DNA from: Coffea arabica
Lineage: Eukaryota; Streptophyta; Magnoliopsida; Gentianales; Rubiaceae
Direction of reading: 5' to 3'
NCBI RefSeq assembly: GCF_036785885.1
Contig: NC_092317.1
Coordinates: 6,140,501 to 6,204,500, forward strand
DNA: 64,000 nt
Part shown: in pieces, positions 1 to 12,587 of the stretch
How the letters are laid out: each line of letters opens with the position of its first letter
Numbering within the stretch: position 1 is the stretch's first letter
The notes under the pieces: generated by a model
Seen by the model: the letters and a program-made list of their open reading frames with translations, nothing else
Told to the model about the DNA's origin: nothing
The model's database searches: none
Made by a program: the position numbers and the translations under genes

Positions 1-339
1 AGGTCATGTTGCCTCACCTTTGTCACGGCCAATACAAGGCTGACACATTAACCTTCATATTCACAACCAAGATATTACTGTAAAAGTTGAATGCATACCA
101 TGAAGCACAGTTAAACATGATGGAACATTACAAGGACCATATTGTTATCGACTGGTACCACATTATGCAGAATGCAGAACATTCCTACAATATCTTTTGA
201 ACCTGTGGAGTAGGAGGATAAACACAAGCACACACCTATGCAGGCACACAACTGAACTCATCCAAATAGAAATTCAAAGACATTGCTCATATTTTTCCAA
301 TTAAATTAAATGACTAGAAACTTGAGTTTGCCATCCAAA

Positions 340-450
340 AAAAAAATTGAAAGAAGAAAATAAAACATGATTACCACTAAAAAAATTGAAAGAAGAAAAC
401 AATGATAATCACTAAAAAGAAATTGAAAGAAGAGAAAAAAATTGTTATCA
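340..450. repeat. Short A-rich minisatellite, three units
   Basis: Three imperfect copies of a roughly 43-bp unit built on AAATTGAAAGAAGA followed by an ATNATCACTA tract. The same block lies at about 6845-6955, 19791-19901 and 32737-32847, and the right end of the array (38368) falls inside its first copy. Confidence 0.7.
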
Positions 451-1240
451 CTATAAGGTGCAACCTTCAACGATTAGAACCTCAAAATACTCAATGCAAG
501 AATTCACCTTAGGATTTTGAAGACCTTCAAGCACCCATCATCAATCTTTTAGAATCAACAACCATCTAATCCCATTCTCATCAAAACGGTCCAATGTCCA
601 AGAATTGAAGGAAAATGACGTATCTATTTCTTCCTAAAAAGAAAAGGCGAAATCTTCTAATAATTACTGTATAAATGTACATTTGCCTGGGGGATTCTAC
701 ATTATAAAAGTAACCAATGAAAAAGGGAGGATTAAATATCGTTGTCTTCTTCTGAGCATAGGAAGAAAAAAAAAACTGAAATCCAATCTACAATACTGCA
801 AAATTACCATTGAATAAAAACTTCACCTTGAACAACATGTCCAGTTTCTCTCTATTATTGAAGGAGAGGGTGATACCCAGTAGCTCTGGTTAAAACAATT
901 TTTTTTGAGAAGCTAGTTCCAAATGGTAAAGATTGAGAGTAACTAAAAGTTATATAGCCACCCAAACTTAACAACAATTGGATGTAATGACAGGTAAGTC
1001 AGGTGCACACTGTGCAGCGGAGAAGGACGACCAAGAATCTTGGCAAAATTGAGAAGAAACCCAGAAGCAGGAGCAACAGGTGCAGCCATTGAGAGGAAGA
1101 ACAAAGGCACAACCAGTATAGAGATTCCTCAGTGATGTGGCAAAAAAAACTAACTGAAATACCAAGATGCAAATATGGTGTTCTAGTATTCAAAAGAATA
1201 GAGAAGACAATTAGTTGCAAACTTTTTTTCAATCCAAAAT

Positions 1241-1375
1241 GTGTACACACACAAACATGTATATATGTGTATGTATGCATTTACGTATATACAGGGAGGT
1301 GTATATAGCCATATATACATATATGTATAGTTGCATATATGTATATACATGAATATCCATACATACATATGTACT
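1241..1375. repeat. TATG/TACA-rich microsatellite
   Basis: An interrupted run of GTAT, ATAC and TATG repeats, largely self-complementary, so it could fold or break easily. It recurs at about 7746-7880, 20692-20826 and 33638-33772. The Tyr/Ile/His-rich ORFs across it on the minus strand are products of the repeat and not genes. Confidence 0.75.
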
Positions 1376-3289
1376 AGTTTATCTGTTGCCACACATTCGC
1401 GTGGCTTTTCCCAGATTTGAGTGCAGGAAATGGTTAATCTAGACCTATGTATATATCTGTAAAGTTAATTATCTGCCGCACTGTTCTAGGAGCTAATTGG
1501 AAGAATGTAAAAATATTGATTATAATCAACAAACAGTATGAATTCCTGAAGTGAGAAGAAAGTTTCAATAAAGTCTATTATATTACAGTGTGAATACTTC
1601 GTCAACCATACCACGGGCTGAAAAACAAGCAAGCAATTTTCAATGAATGCCACAAAAGGTGAAGCCAAGCAGGGTGGTCATTGCTGCTAGAAAAGGCACG
1701 CCACTGCTAAGCACAAAAAGAGAGAGATTTACATTATGAAAATTTGGAAAAAGGAGTTGCTCATCTAGTGCTTTTTGTTACCTATTCTCTTGCTAGTAAA
1801 TAGGACCTACGTTGAGAATGTAGCACAAGTATTTGATAAGGACAAAAAACTCACATCCATACAAGACTAATTAGCAAAATTAGAAAATCAAATGCTGAAA
1901 TTTAGTTGGGAAATATAGACCATTGCTGCTTTGGCTCTGAACTTACAAAGCCTAACATTCAGGTATTCAAATTTGTTCATCTCAGTATTGCAGTTTAGGT
2001 TTTGGACTTTCATTTCCTAACCAACAATTTAGCAAATATGATCAGAATGATGATAAAATTATGTCGATGCAAGTAAATAAAATACTTGCATAAAGTACAA
2101 GAAGCCAAGGAACTCTCTTATCATCCAATTTAAGCAAATTCTCAAGCTCACAACATTCTTGGTGTCAAATATACCCGCAGCATTTGCACTTCTATTTGTA
2201 TGGACTGCCATTTAAACTATCCTCCTCTAGGTTGCCATTATGTAGACTACACACCTTAGCCTTTCCATCTTCCCACCACCGCATTCCTTCTCTCTCGTGT
2301 TACCAAGACAGGACTGTCTTCATGCATATTTCACTGATACATAACCTTATGAATGCAATGAATAACTCACATTCAATTCAATTGAGACATAATCTTGTGA
2401 ATGCAACGTGTTCACAGCACATACATAGCTCACAGGAAATTCTAAATATCATTCCGATCTAGATTTGCCATAGGTAAATGCCAACAGCACCATGCCACCA
2501 TTTTAAAACTTCATCATAGAAAGAGAAGAGCTCCCTGCTCCTACGTAATATATGAACTTCAACAGCATCGGGAAACACATATGAAAAATATCAAATAATT
2601 GATATGTCTCTAGATTCAACCTCCCAGGGTTAAAGCTAAATACTCCGAATGGTCGACAGTAAGTCATATATACTCGATAAAAACACCCATCTTCAGCACC
2701 ACTACTTAAAAAAATGCACATGCAGCATTCCTTAGATGATGGTTACTCATCTAGAATTTAAGCTGCAGTTCATTTAATAACCAGAAGCATTATATCAAAG
2801 AAGCAACAATCAGGCTATCAAAGCCATAACTCATCATGTTAAGTTAAAAGCTAGATCAAGTCCCTTTGAATCTCGTTCTGGTGCATAACAATGGGTACTC
2901 ACATGCAAGGAGTGGAGTAAACATTCTATAGCACTTATATAGCTTCACCCTCAAAAAATAAAAACCTTCCACAGGATCAAGCAAACATAGAAAACAAGCT
3001 GATTTATCATTCACTTGTTTAGCAATTCTTTTTCTCAACAACTGTAAAAAGAGGGAAAATAGCCCAGCTACGGGACGTCTCATAGCCTGTTCTGTATTGA
3101 AGCCAATGAAAAGTTGTGTACTATTGAGAGAACTAACCAAACTTGAGCAGAAAAAATTTCCCTTCATCCTATCATTGCGATACCAAATACCCAAACGGAT
3201 TTTATCTTAATCATTTAACTGACGAAATTTGTCGATTAAGCAAAACAACAATTATAATAATTAATCAAGAAATAAATGATATAAACCTG

Positions 3290-3990
3290 ATTTATTCACC
3301 ACTGCCACTACTCTCAGAGTCTTCTGGGACAAAGGAACACTTTAATACACTTGATATCTTCATACTTAACAACTGCTGGAGACAAAGAATGGAGCAGGAA
3401 CAATAATTGCTCATTTGAGGACAAAAAGTTTTCTTCAGCAAAATAAGTCAAGAGGTTTTATTTTCCTTCCCATGAACATACCTCATTTGCCTAACATTCA
3501 AATAATTGCTCTCAAAGGTAGAAACTAATATACCACCTATATCCTCTATCAACCACACAAAAACAGAATTGCTATAGATAAATAGAAAAACTGAATTCAA
3601 ATACAAAATTAATTAAAAAAAAAAGTGATACGTACCACTTAAAAAGCCATATAAAATCAATTCCCCAAATAGAAATCAATCAAAGATTAAACTCAAATTT
3701 TAAAAATTCAATGAAAAAAAAGAGAATCTTTGAGCACAAACACCAGCTACAAAGTGCTCACAATCTAGAAAACAAAGAAACGAAAATTTGAAAGAAACAA
3801 ATATGACAAAACTTAGGGTAAGAACAAAATTTTGTAAAATACCGGAGAGGAAGTAATGAATCTGGGTAGTCTCGCCAAGATGCATGCCCATGTGTCTGTG
3901 AAAGTGAACGAAGGGTGGTGCGATTAAATAGAAGAGGCAGGAATTGCTAGATAATTGTTGATGAGCTGAGGGAATTTTTTGTCTTTTAAC
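3290..3990 (-). other. Exon-like segments of an unresolved host transcription unit
   Basis: Two minus-strand stretches look like exons. One, near 3890-3838, reads from ATG through MGMHLGETTQIHYFLS and ends at a GT. A second, near 3573-3482, lies between an AG and AG|GTATGT and reads DIGGILVSTFESNYLNVRQM. A third AG-bounded stretch lies at about 3389-3292. I could not join all three in one frame and recognise no family, so a decayed gene or noncoding RNA is equally possible. Minus-strand AG-bounded segments ending in stops also lie just inside the unit start (for example about 6510-6590 and 6400-6420), so a transcript could cross the unit joint as drawn. The same segments recur at +6505, +19451 and +32397. 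Confidence 0.2.
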
Positions 3991-5004
3991 CATCGGCTCT
4001 CTACGCTCTATTGTTGTCCCAGATTAACACTAGAGCTGTGAAAGATGAAGATGATGACACCACAGGTAAATTTACCTCCATGCTTGGTCTGTGTAGAAAA
4101 GGAGTATACAATGGAAGAGAAGCAATTTGTGGACAATTGGGAGATCGGAGTGGGGAGACAGAGTGACAACAATGGAAGGTTAGAGGAGAGAGTGGAATTG
4201 CTAGGATGTTTGTCAAGTTCACGGCAAAAGCCACTGGAATTGTTAAAACTTACAAGATAACCAGTCCATTATCTAACCAAAAGATGAAGATGCCCCAAAA
4301 AATTCAACAAATCCACAATAATACCGCAACAGTCTCAGCAGCCAACCAGAGATCAAATTAGATGATGAAATCAATTGATAACCAAATAACCACAGCAACT
4401 GCTTTAAATTACCAAATAACCAAATCCGGTCAAAATAAGTGGCCCAGTCAAAATAATTGAGCATCTAAATTGGAATTCAATTGACAATCCAATTCCACTC
4501 ATTCTCATCTTTACAATATTAAGGATGTATATACTAGTTATTGAGCAACATGCCCAGACAGTGTGGAATGGCATATAGATTTATAGCCGCAAACTGCAGA
4601 AACATACAACTAAAAAATTACTGTGCAAAGCCACAGCTTCTCCATTCTGGCTTGCTAATCTGCTTTAACTGCAGCTTTAAAGCTATTCATCATGTATTGC
4701 AAGAGATGCACAAACTTCATGTAAAAACTACAATCATAACCAAAAGCAAAATTACATTGTCATATTACTGAAGAGCTCCAACCTTAGGAAGCTTGCACAT
4801 TCTATCTTTCTCAAGATAAGAAGGATAGCAAAGCTCACTAAGAGAAGCAAGTCCAACTAGTATTTATTGATATCATGACATGGTACAAGATTAAATTATA
4901 ACTCATTCAGAGATTATACTCCTAATTCATTTATTCCGGTGTAAAATATGCTAAAAATATGTTCTTCGAAGATGGTATCTCCCAAGAGATACTCAAATTT
5001 GTCC

Positions 5005-5773
5005 CTAAAAGCAAGCATAAAACCAAAATAACAAGTGTTGTTCCTTTGAGTACCGGCATGAAGCCATGAATGTAAAAACTTTGAAACAACTTTCTTTGAA
5101 TGTAAAAAACCATGAATGATTGAATGGTCTATACAAAAAAGCACGATACCATGCCATTTTATAATCTTGATAAGTAAATCCATCTGGAATGAATCTGACT
5201 GAGAAAGATTTCTTTGATCTCGCCTGGGGCTGAGGTTGGGGTTTGGGTTGCAGGGGTCGGGGTCCCGGTCCCGGACGTAGGGGTCGGGACGTAGGGAATT
5301 GGGTAGGGATCGGGGTCGGTGTGGAGGTCACGGTTGGGGTCGGGTCAGCCACAGAAATGGGGGTGGATTGGGACTCGACGGTTGAAAACCGTCTTCTCAC
5401 CTCTGTAAATCTGGGAACAACATTTGGATGGCAGTAAATGATACTGGTAGCGAGAAAAATAGGCATGAAAACAAGATTTAACAAGTAAACTAAACTTAGA
5501 ACAAGTTTTCATTTGATGTCCGGAACTCTAATTTTAGTAGGTTTAAAGCGTGTACGATGTCTTCCATCACATATTTGCTTGCTGTAAATATAATATGAAT
5601 GAGACTTTGCATCTCTGTACACCGATCGTGTAATCTTGAACTCTTGATTACTTGAACTAAACAAATGGAAACTTGTTCTGAGTTTAGTTTACTTGTTGAC
5701 GCTCCGCAGAAATTTAATAGCTTAGAGAAAGTTGCGCAGACATTTACCTGATTTTTGCTTTGCCAATCCACAT
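5005..5773 (-). CDS. Chimeric host-virus reading frame created by the unit 1 deletion
   Basis: Exon 1 of the Pro/Thr-rich host gene (5773-5748, ATG then GT donor) and the start of exon 2 (from 5410) are intact. Within the Pro/Thr repeat a C-to-GTA change shifts the frame by two bases. The deletion at 5217/5218 then joins this frame to the tail of the viral ORF2, and the combined frame stays open to 5005. Without splicing the open frame runs from 5484 to 5005 (159 codons). The result keeps the host N-terminus, replaces the coiled coil and membrane span by a Pro/Arg/Gln-rich linker, and ends in the conserved viral segment that includes SVRFIPDGF and HSWFF. Whether it is transcribed is unknown. 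The frame is seen directly; use as a gene is inference. Confidence 0.55.
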
Positions 5774-8700
5774 TTGGATTTCGGGGATGTTTTGGATTGT
5801 AAGGATGGGAGCTCTGGCCGGAAACGGAAACGGATTTTAATCCACTAAGAACGGTTAGAAGTTAAATGGAGGCCTGTGTCTTTTGCCCTAATAAGTAATA
5901 AGTAGCAGCGATTTTTATTTTTCTTTTAAATGAGGAGGGAGGCTTGCTTGTTAAATTGAGAGTTTAAATTACCAAACCAATTTATGAATGTCCCATTACA
6001 AGAAATTGCAAAGGCAACTTATAACAGCAAATCTTAAAGATTAATTCTCACACATGGCATACTTCCTTATATTGCAATTAAACAATTTCATTATCAAGAG
6101 AAAAGCATAAAGCCATTCTAGTTCTAAACACTAAACCATAGGCATGGAACCCTGCGTTTAGCATCACTATGAATTCATCAAGATAAATGTATCCAGCCAA
6201 CCGTAACACTACAAGAGAAAAATAAGTATCCAGTCAATCATAACACTACAAACAAAAGTAACCCATGCATAGCATACGTGTTTAAACAATTTTCATCACT
6301 AAAGTTGCACAACAAGCTCAGTTTATATTAGCTTAGAGGGCTCTAAAACATCACCAACAGCAGATATCCAGGTCTGCCTTCCATATTCCCCCTACTTAGG
6401 TTTCATCATATCTGCAGAAGAAGAAACAGAATTTCAATCAGGAGTGCAATCTCATGCAGTAGAATAAGAAAACAAGTACTCTTATGAAACTCAGAAGGCC
6501 AAAGGAGGTCATGTTGCCTCACCTTTGTCACGGCCAATACAAGGCTGACACATTAACCTTCATATTCACAACCAAGATATTACTGTAAAAGTTGAATGCA
6601 TACCATGAAGCACAGTTAAACATGATGGAACATTACAAGGACCATATTGTTATCGACTGGTACCACATTATGCAGAATGCAGAACATTCCTACAATATCT
6701 TTTGAACCTGTGGAGTAGGAGGATAAACACAAGCACACACCTATGCAGGCACACAACTGAACTCATCCAAATAGAAATTCAAAGACATTGCTCATATTTT
6801 TCCAATTAAATTAAATGACTAGAAACTTGAGTTTGCCATCCAAAAAAAAAATTGAAAGAAGAAAATAAAACATGATTACCACTAAAAAAATTGAAAGAAG
6901 AAAACAATGATAATCACTAAAAAGAAATTGAAAGAAGAGAAAAAAATTGTTATCACTATAAGGTGCAACCTTCAACGATTAGAACCTCAAAATACTCAAT
7001 GCAAGAATTCACCTTAGGATTTTGAAGACCTTCAAGCACCCATCATCAATCTTTTAGAATCAACAACCATCTAATCCCATTCTCATCAAAACGGTCCAAT
7101 GTCCAAGAATTGAAGGAAAATGACGTATCTATTTCTTCCTAAAAAGAAAAGGCGAAATCTTCTAATAATTACTGTATAAATGTACATTTGCCTGGGGGAT
7201 TCTACATTATAAAAGTAACCAATGAAAAAGGGAGGATTAAATATCGTTGTCTTCTTCTGAGCATAGGAAGAAAAAAAAAACTGAAATCCAATCTACAATA
7301 CTGCAAAATTACCATTGAATAAAAACTTCACCTTGAACAACATGTCCAGTTTCTCTCTATTATTGAAGGAGAGGGTGATACCCAGTAGCTCTGGTTAAAA
7401 CAATTTTTTTTGAGAAGCTAGTTCCAAATGGTAAAGATTGAGAGTAACTAAAAGTTATATAGCCACCCAAACTTAACAACAATTGGATGTAATGACAGGT
7501 AAGTCAGGTGCACACTGTGCAGCGGAGAAGGACGACCAAGAATCTTGGCAAAATTGAGAAGAAACCCAGAAGCAGGAGCAACAGGTGCAGCCATTGAGAG
7601 GAAGAACAAAGGCACAACCAGTATAGAGATTCCTCAGTGATGTGGCAAAAAAAACTAACTGAAATACCAAGATGCAAATATGGTGTTCTAGTATTCAAAA
7701 GAATAGAGAAGACAATTAGTTGCAAACTTTTTTTCAATCCAAAATGTGTACACACACAAACATGTATATATGTGTATGTATGCATTTACGTATATACAGG
7801 GAGGTGTATATAGCCATATATACATATATGTATAGTTGCATATATGTATATACATGAATATCCATACATACATATGTACTAGTTTATCTGTTGCCACACA
7901 TTCGCGTGGCTTTTCCCAGATTTGAGTGCAGGAAATGGTTAATCTAGACCTATGTATATATCTGTAAAGTTAATTATCTGCCGCACTGTTCTAGGAGCTA
8001 ATTGGAAGAATGTAAAAATATTGATTATAATCAACAAACAGTATGAATTCCTGAAGTGAGAAGAAAGTTTCAATAAAGTCTATTATATTACAGTGTGAAT
8101 ACTTCGTCAACCATACCACGGGCTGAAAAACAAGCAAGCAATTTTCAATGAATGCCACAAAAGGTGAAGCCAAGCAGGGTGGTCATTGCTGCTAGAAAAG
8201 GCACGCCACTGCTAAGCACAAAAAGAGAGAGATTTACATTATGAAAATTTGGAAAAAGGAGTTGCTCATCTAGTGCTTTTTGTTACCTATTCTCTTGCTA
8301 GTAAATAGGACCTACGTTGAGAATGTAGCACAAGTATTTGATAAGGACAAAAAACTCACATCCATACAAGACTAATTAGCAAAATTAGAAAATCAAATGC
8401 TGAAATTTAGTTGGGAAATATAGACCATTGCTGCTTTGGCTCTGAACTTACAAAGCCTAACATTCAGGTATTCAAATTTGTTCATCTCAGTATTGCAGTT
8501 TAGGTTTTGGACTTTCATTTCCTAACCAACAATTTAGCAAATATGATCAGAATGATGATAAAATTATGTCGATGCAAGTAAATAAAATACTTGCATAAAG
8601 TACAAGAAGCCAAGGAACTCTCTTATCATCCAATTTAAGCAAATTCTCAAGCTCACAACATTCTTGGTGTCAAATATACCCGCAGCATTTGCACTTCTAT

Positions 8701-11509
8701 TTGTATGGACTGCCATTTAAACTATCCTCCTCTAGGTTGCCATTATGTAGACTACACACCTTAGCCTTTCCATCTTCCCACCACCGCATTCCTTCTCTCT
8801 CGTGTTACCAAGACAGGACTGTCTTCATGCATATTTCACTGATACATAACCTTATGAATGCAATGAATAACTCACATTCAATTCAATTGAGACATAATCT
8901 TGTGAATGCAACGTGTTCACAGCACATACATAGCTCACAGGAAATTCTAAATATCATTCCGATCTAGATTTGCCATAGGTAAATGCCAACAGCACCATGC
9001 CACCATTTTAAAACTTCATCATAGAAAGAGAAGAGCTCCCTGCTCCTACGTAATATATGAACTTCAACAGCATCGGGAAACACATATGAAAAATATCAAA
9101 TAATTGATATGTCTCTAGATTCAACCTCCCAGGGTTAAAGCTAAATACTCCGAATGGTCGACAGTAAGTCATATATACTCGATAAAAACACCCATCTTCA
9201 GCACCACTACTTAAAAAAATGCACATGCAGCATTCCTTAGATGATGGTTACTCATCTAGAATTTAAGCTGCAGTTCATTTAATAACCAGAAGCATTATAT
9301 CAAAGAAGCAACAATCAGGCTATCAAAGCCATAACTCATCATGTTAAGTTAAAAGCTAGATCAAGTCCCTTTGAATCTCGTTCTGGTGCATAACAATGGG
9401 TACTCACATGCAAGGAGTGGAGTAAACATTCTATAGCACTTATATAGCTTCACCCTCAAAAAATAAAAACCTTCCACAGGATCAAGCAAACATAGAAAAC
9501 AAGCTGATTTATCATTCACTTGTTTAGCAATTCTTTTTCTCAACAACTGTAAAAAGAGGGAAAATAGCCCAGCTACGGGACGTCTCATAGCCTGTTCTGT
9601 ATTGAAGCCAATGAAAAGTTGTGTACTATTGAGAGAACTAACCAAACTTGAGCAGAAAAAATTTCCCTTCATCCTATCATTGCGATACCAAATACCCAAA
9701 CGGATTTTATCTTAATCATTTAACTGACGAAATTTGTCGATTAAGCAAAACAACAATTATAATAATTAATCAAGAAATAAATGATATAAACCTGATTTAT
9801 TCACCACTGCCACTACTCTCAGAGTCTTCTGGGACAAAGGAACACTTTAATACACTTGATATCTTCATACTTAACAACTGCTGGAGACAAAGAATGGAGC
9901 AGGAACAATAATTGCTCATTTGAGGACAAAAAGTTTTCTTCAGCAAAATAAGTCAAGAGGTTTTATTTTCCTTCCCATGAACATACCTCATTTGCCTAAC
10001 ATTCAAATAATTGCTCTCAAAGGTAGAAACTAATATACCACCTATATCCTCTATCAACCACACAAAAACAGAATTGCTATAGATAAATAGAAAAACTGAA
10101 TTCAAATACAAAATTAATTAAAAAAAAAAGTGATACGTACCACTTAAAAAGCCATATAAAATCAATTCCCCAAATAGAAATCAATCAAAGATTAAACTCA
10201 AATTTTAAAAATTCAATGAAAAAAAAGAGAATCTTTGAGCACAAACACCAGCTACAAAGTGCTCACAATCTAGAAAACAAAGAAACGAAAATTTGAAAGA
10301 AACAAATATGACAAAACTTAGGGTAAGAACAAAATTTTGTAAAATACCGGAGAGGAAGTAATGAATCTGGGTAGTCTCGCCAAGATGCATGCCCATGTGT
10401 CTGTGAAAGTGAACGAAGGGTGGTGCGATTAAATAGAAGAGGCAGGAATTGCTAGATAATTGTTGATGAGCTGAGGGAATTTTTTGTCTTTTAACCATCG
10501 GCTCTCTACGCTCTATTGTTGTCCCAGATTAACACTAGAGCTGTGAAAGATGAAGATGATGACACCACAGGTAAATTTACCTCCATGCTTGGTCTGTGTA
10601 GAAAAGGAGTATACAATGGAAGAGAAGCAATTTGTGGACAATTGGGAGATCGGAGTGGGGAGACAGAGTGACAACAATGGAAGGTTAGAGGAGAGAGTGG
10701 AATTGCTAGGATGTTTGTCAAGTTCACGGCAAAAGCCACTGGAATTGTTAAAACTTACAAGATAACCAGTCCATTATCTAACCAAAAGATGAAGATGCCC
10801 CAAAAAATTCAACAAATCCACAATAATACCGCAACAGTCTCAGCAGCCAACCAGAGATCAAATTAGATGATGAAATCAATTGATAACCAAATAACCACAG
10901 CAACTGCTTTAAATTACCAAATAACCAAATCCGGTCAAAATAAGTGGCCCAGTCAAAATAATTGAGCATCTAAATTGGAATTCAATTGACAATCCAATTC
11001 CACTCATTCTCATCTTTACAATATTAAGGATGTATATACTAGTTATTGAGCAACATGCCCAGACAGTGTGGAATGGCATATAGATTTATAGCCGCAAACT
11101 GCAGAAACATACAACTAAAAAATTACTGTGCAAAGCCACAGCTTCTCCATTCTGGCTTGCTAATCTGCTTTAACTGCAGCTTTAAAGCTATTCATCATGT
11201 ATTGCAAGAGATGCACAAACTTCATGTAAAAACTACAATCATAACCAAAAGCAAAATTACATTGTCATATTACTGAAGAGCTCCAACCTTAGGAAGCTTG
11301 CACATTCTATCTTTCTCAAGATAAGAAGGATAGCAAAGCTCACTAAGAGAAGCAAGTCCAACTAGTATTTATTGATATCATGACATGGTACAAGATTAAA
11401 TTATAACTCATTCAGAGATTATACTCCTAATTCATTTATTCCGGTGTAAAATATGCTAAAAATATGTTCTTCGAAGATGGTATCTCCCAAGAGATACTCA
11501 AATTTGTCC

Positions 11510-12202
11510 CTAAAAGCAAGCATAAAACCAAAATAACAAGTGTTGTTCCTTTGAGTACCGGCATGAAGCCATGAATGTAAAAACTTTGAAACAACTTTCT
11601 TTGAATGTAAAAAACCATGAATGATTGAATGGTCTATACAAAAAAGCACGATACCATGCCATTTTATAATCTTGATAAGTAAATCCATCTGGAATGAATC
11701 TGACTGAGAAAGATTTCTTTGAATAAAGAGAAGTCCATTCATTGGGAGAACAAACTTTCTTTATAATGCATTTTGAATGACTAACAATTTCAGGGTTCTT
11801 TTGATCAGGAATAGGAAAAATTTCCACAGATTGAGTATCTGGAAAGATCAATTCATAATAATCCAGATTTTTAGACGGATCGTCTGGTTGCCAAAAACAT
11901 TTTGAAGGAAAGATTCTTTGAGTAAAGGAATTAAGAGTGTTATAAAGAGGAACTTCTTGGAATCTAGTCAAAGTAATATGTTGAGTGAATGGTTTAGTAA
12001 AATATGAATTTTCTTTGACTTTTTCTGAGGTTCTTGGAATCTGTTGAATGGGTCTTATTTGAGAAGAAATTGGGGTACGAGCAGCTTGACTATAAGTCAA
12101 TGCTGGAAAATCTTGCAATAATTGGAATCGATTTTGAGTTACAGGAGTAAGACTCATCTCATAGTCTTGAGGAGTCTTAGGTCTTCCTGCTTTTGAATCC
12201 AT
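11510..12202 (-). pseudogene. Viral ORF2, N-terminal and central part (unit 2)
   Basis: ATG at 12202 (MDSKAGRPKTPQDYEMS), then RFQLLQDFPALTYSQAA and a conserved block containing SVRFIPDGFTYQDYK and NHSWFF. I associate this architecture with the second ORF of endogenous caulimovirids found in many plant genomes; its function is unknown. After HSWFF the frame continues to 11510, but the overlapping frame at 11419-11742 looks equally likely, so a frameshift or the virus-host boundary lies near 11575-11620. The C-terminal part of an ORF2 survives separately at 14833-15244. Confidence 0.6.
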
Positions 12203-12221
12203 GATCCTGCAAAATTCAAAG

Positions 12222-12587
12222 TCAAAAAATAAAGTTGTTGAGTTTCTCTCGAAGCTGTTTAATTTGTTGGTCATAATATTGAATCTCTTCTTGAGGATGA
12301 CCGGCTTTTTTGAGGACATCTTTAAAGATAATATTGGAATTAATTTGTCTTGTGAGAAGAAAGGCTTTTTCTTTTGGAGTCTGAACAGACCAAAAACTTG
12401 GTCGAATATAAACTGGGGAATGATTTTGAATCTGATGATGAGGAATAGGCTGAATTTGTCCTTGTGAATTTTTAATATAGTAAGTATGATATCTATGGGA
12501 AATGTTTTTATCTTTTCTTTGAAGAATAGGATCGTCCCTTTCTTTTCTCCGCCTGCGAATATATTCTTTGTGGGTTTCACGTTCCAT
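12222..12587 (-). CDS. Viral small ORF between RNase H and ORF2, 121 codons (unit 2)
   Basis: ATG at 12587 overlaps the end of the RNase H frame (ATGGAACGTGA), the tight overlap usual between viral ORFs. The product is basic at the start (ERETHKEYIRRRRKERD) and has a helical, possibly coiled C-terminus (EEIQYYDQQIKQLREKLNN). It ends 20 bp before the next ATG. It is open and undamaged, but I recognise no domain. It may be the leader part of ORF2 separated by a lost frame, or a separate small protein. Confidence 0.5.
   Translation of the reverse strand: MERETHKEYIRRRRKERDDPILQRKDKNISHRYHTYYIKNSQGQIQPIPHHQIQNHSPVYIRPSFWSVQTPKEKAFLLTRQINSNIIFKDVLKKAGHPQEEIQYYDQQIKQLREKLNNFIF

Larger units (their letters stand above)
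1..6505. repeat. Tandem unit 1 (internally deleted)
   Basis: The sequence at 1 recurs at 6506, 19452, 32398 and 38023, so this is one unit of a direct array; the unit boundary is set by the window edge and is arbitrary. It matches unit 2 at an offset of 6505 up to position 5217 and at 12946 from about 5300 onward. Bases matching 11723-18165 of unit 2 are missing, so 5217 is joined directly to 5218. No microhomology or target duplication is visible at this joint. About 70 bp to the right a single C is replaced by GTA, a net gain of 2 bp. From 1 to 4900 the unit has only short, unconvincing ORFs plus the simple repeats listed separately. Confidence 0.93.

Noticed and set aside
999-1392. Minus-strand ORFs of 65-93 codons over the TATG repeat (and copies)
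   Set aside because: They are Tyr, Ile, His, Cys-rich products of a microsatellite, overlap each other in different frames and have no start context or homology.
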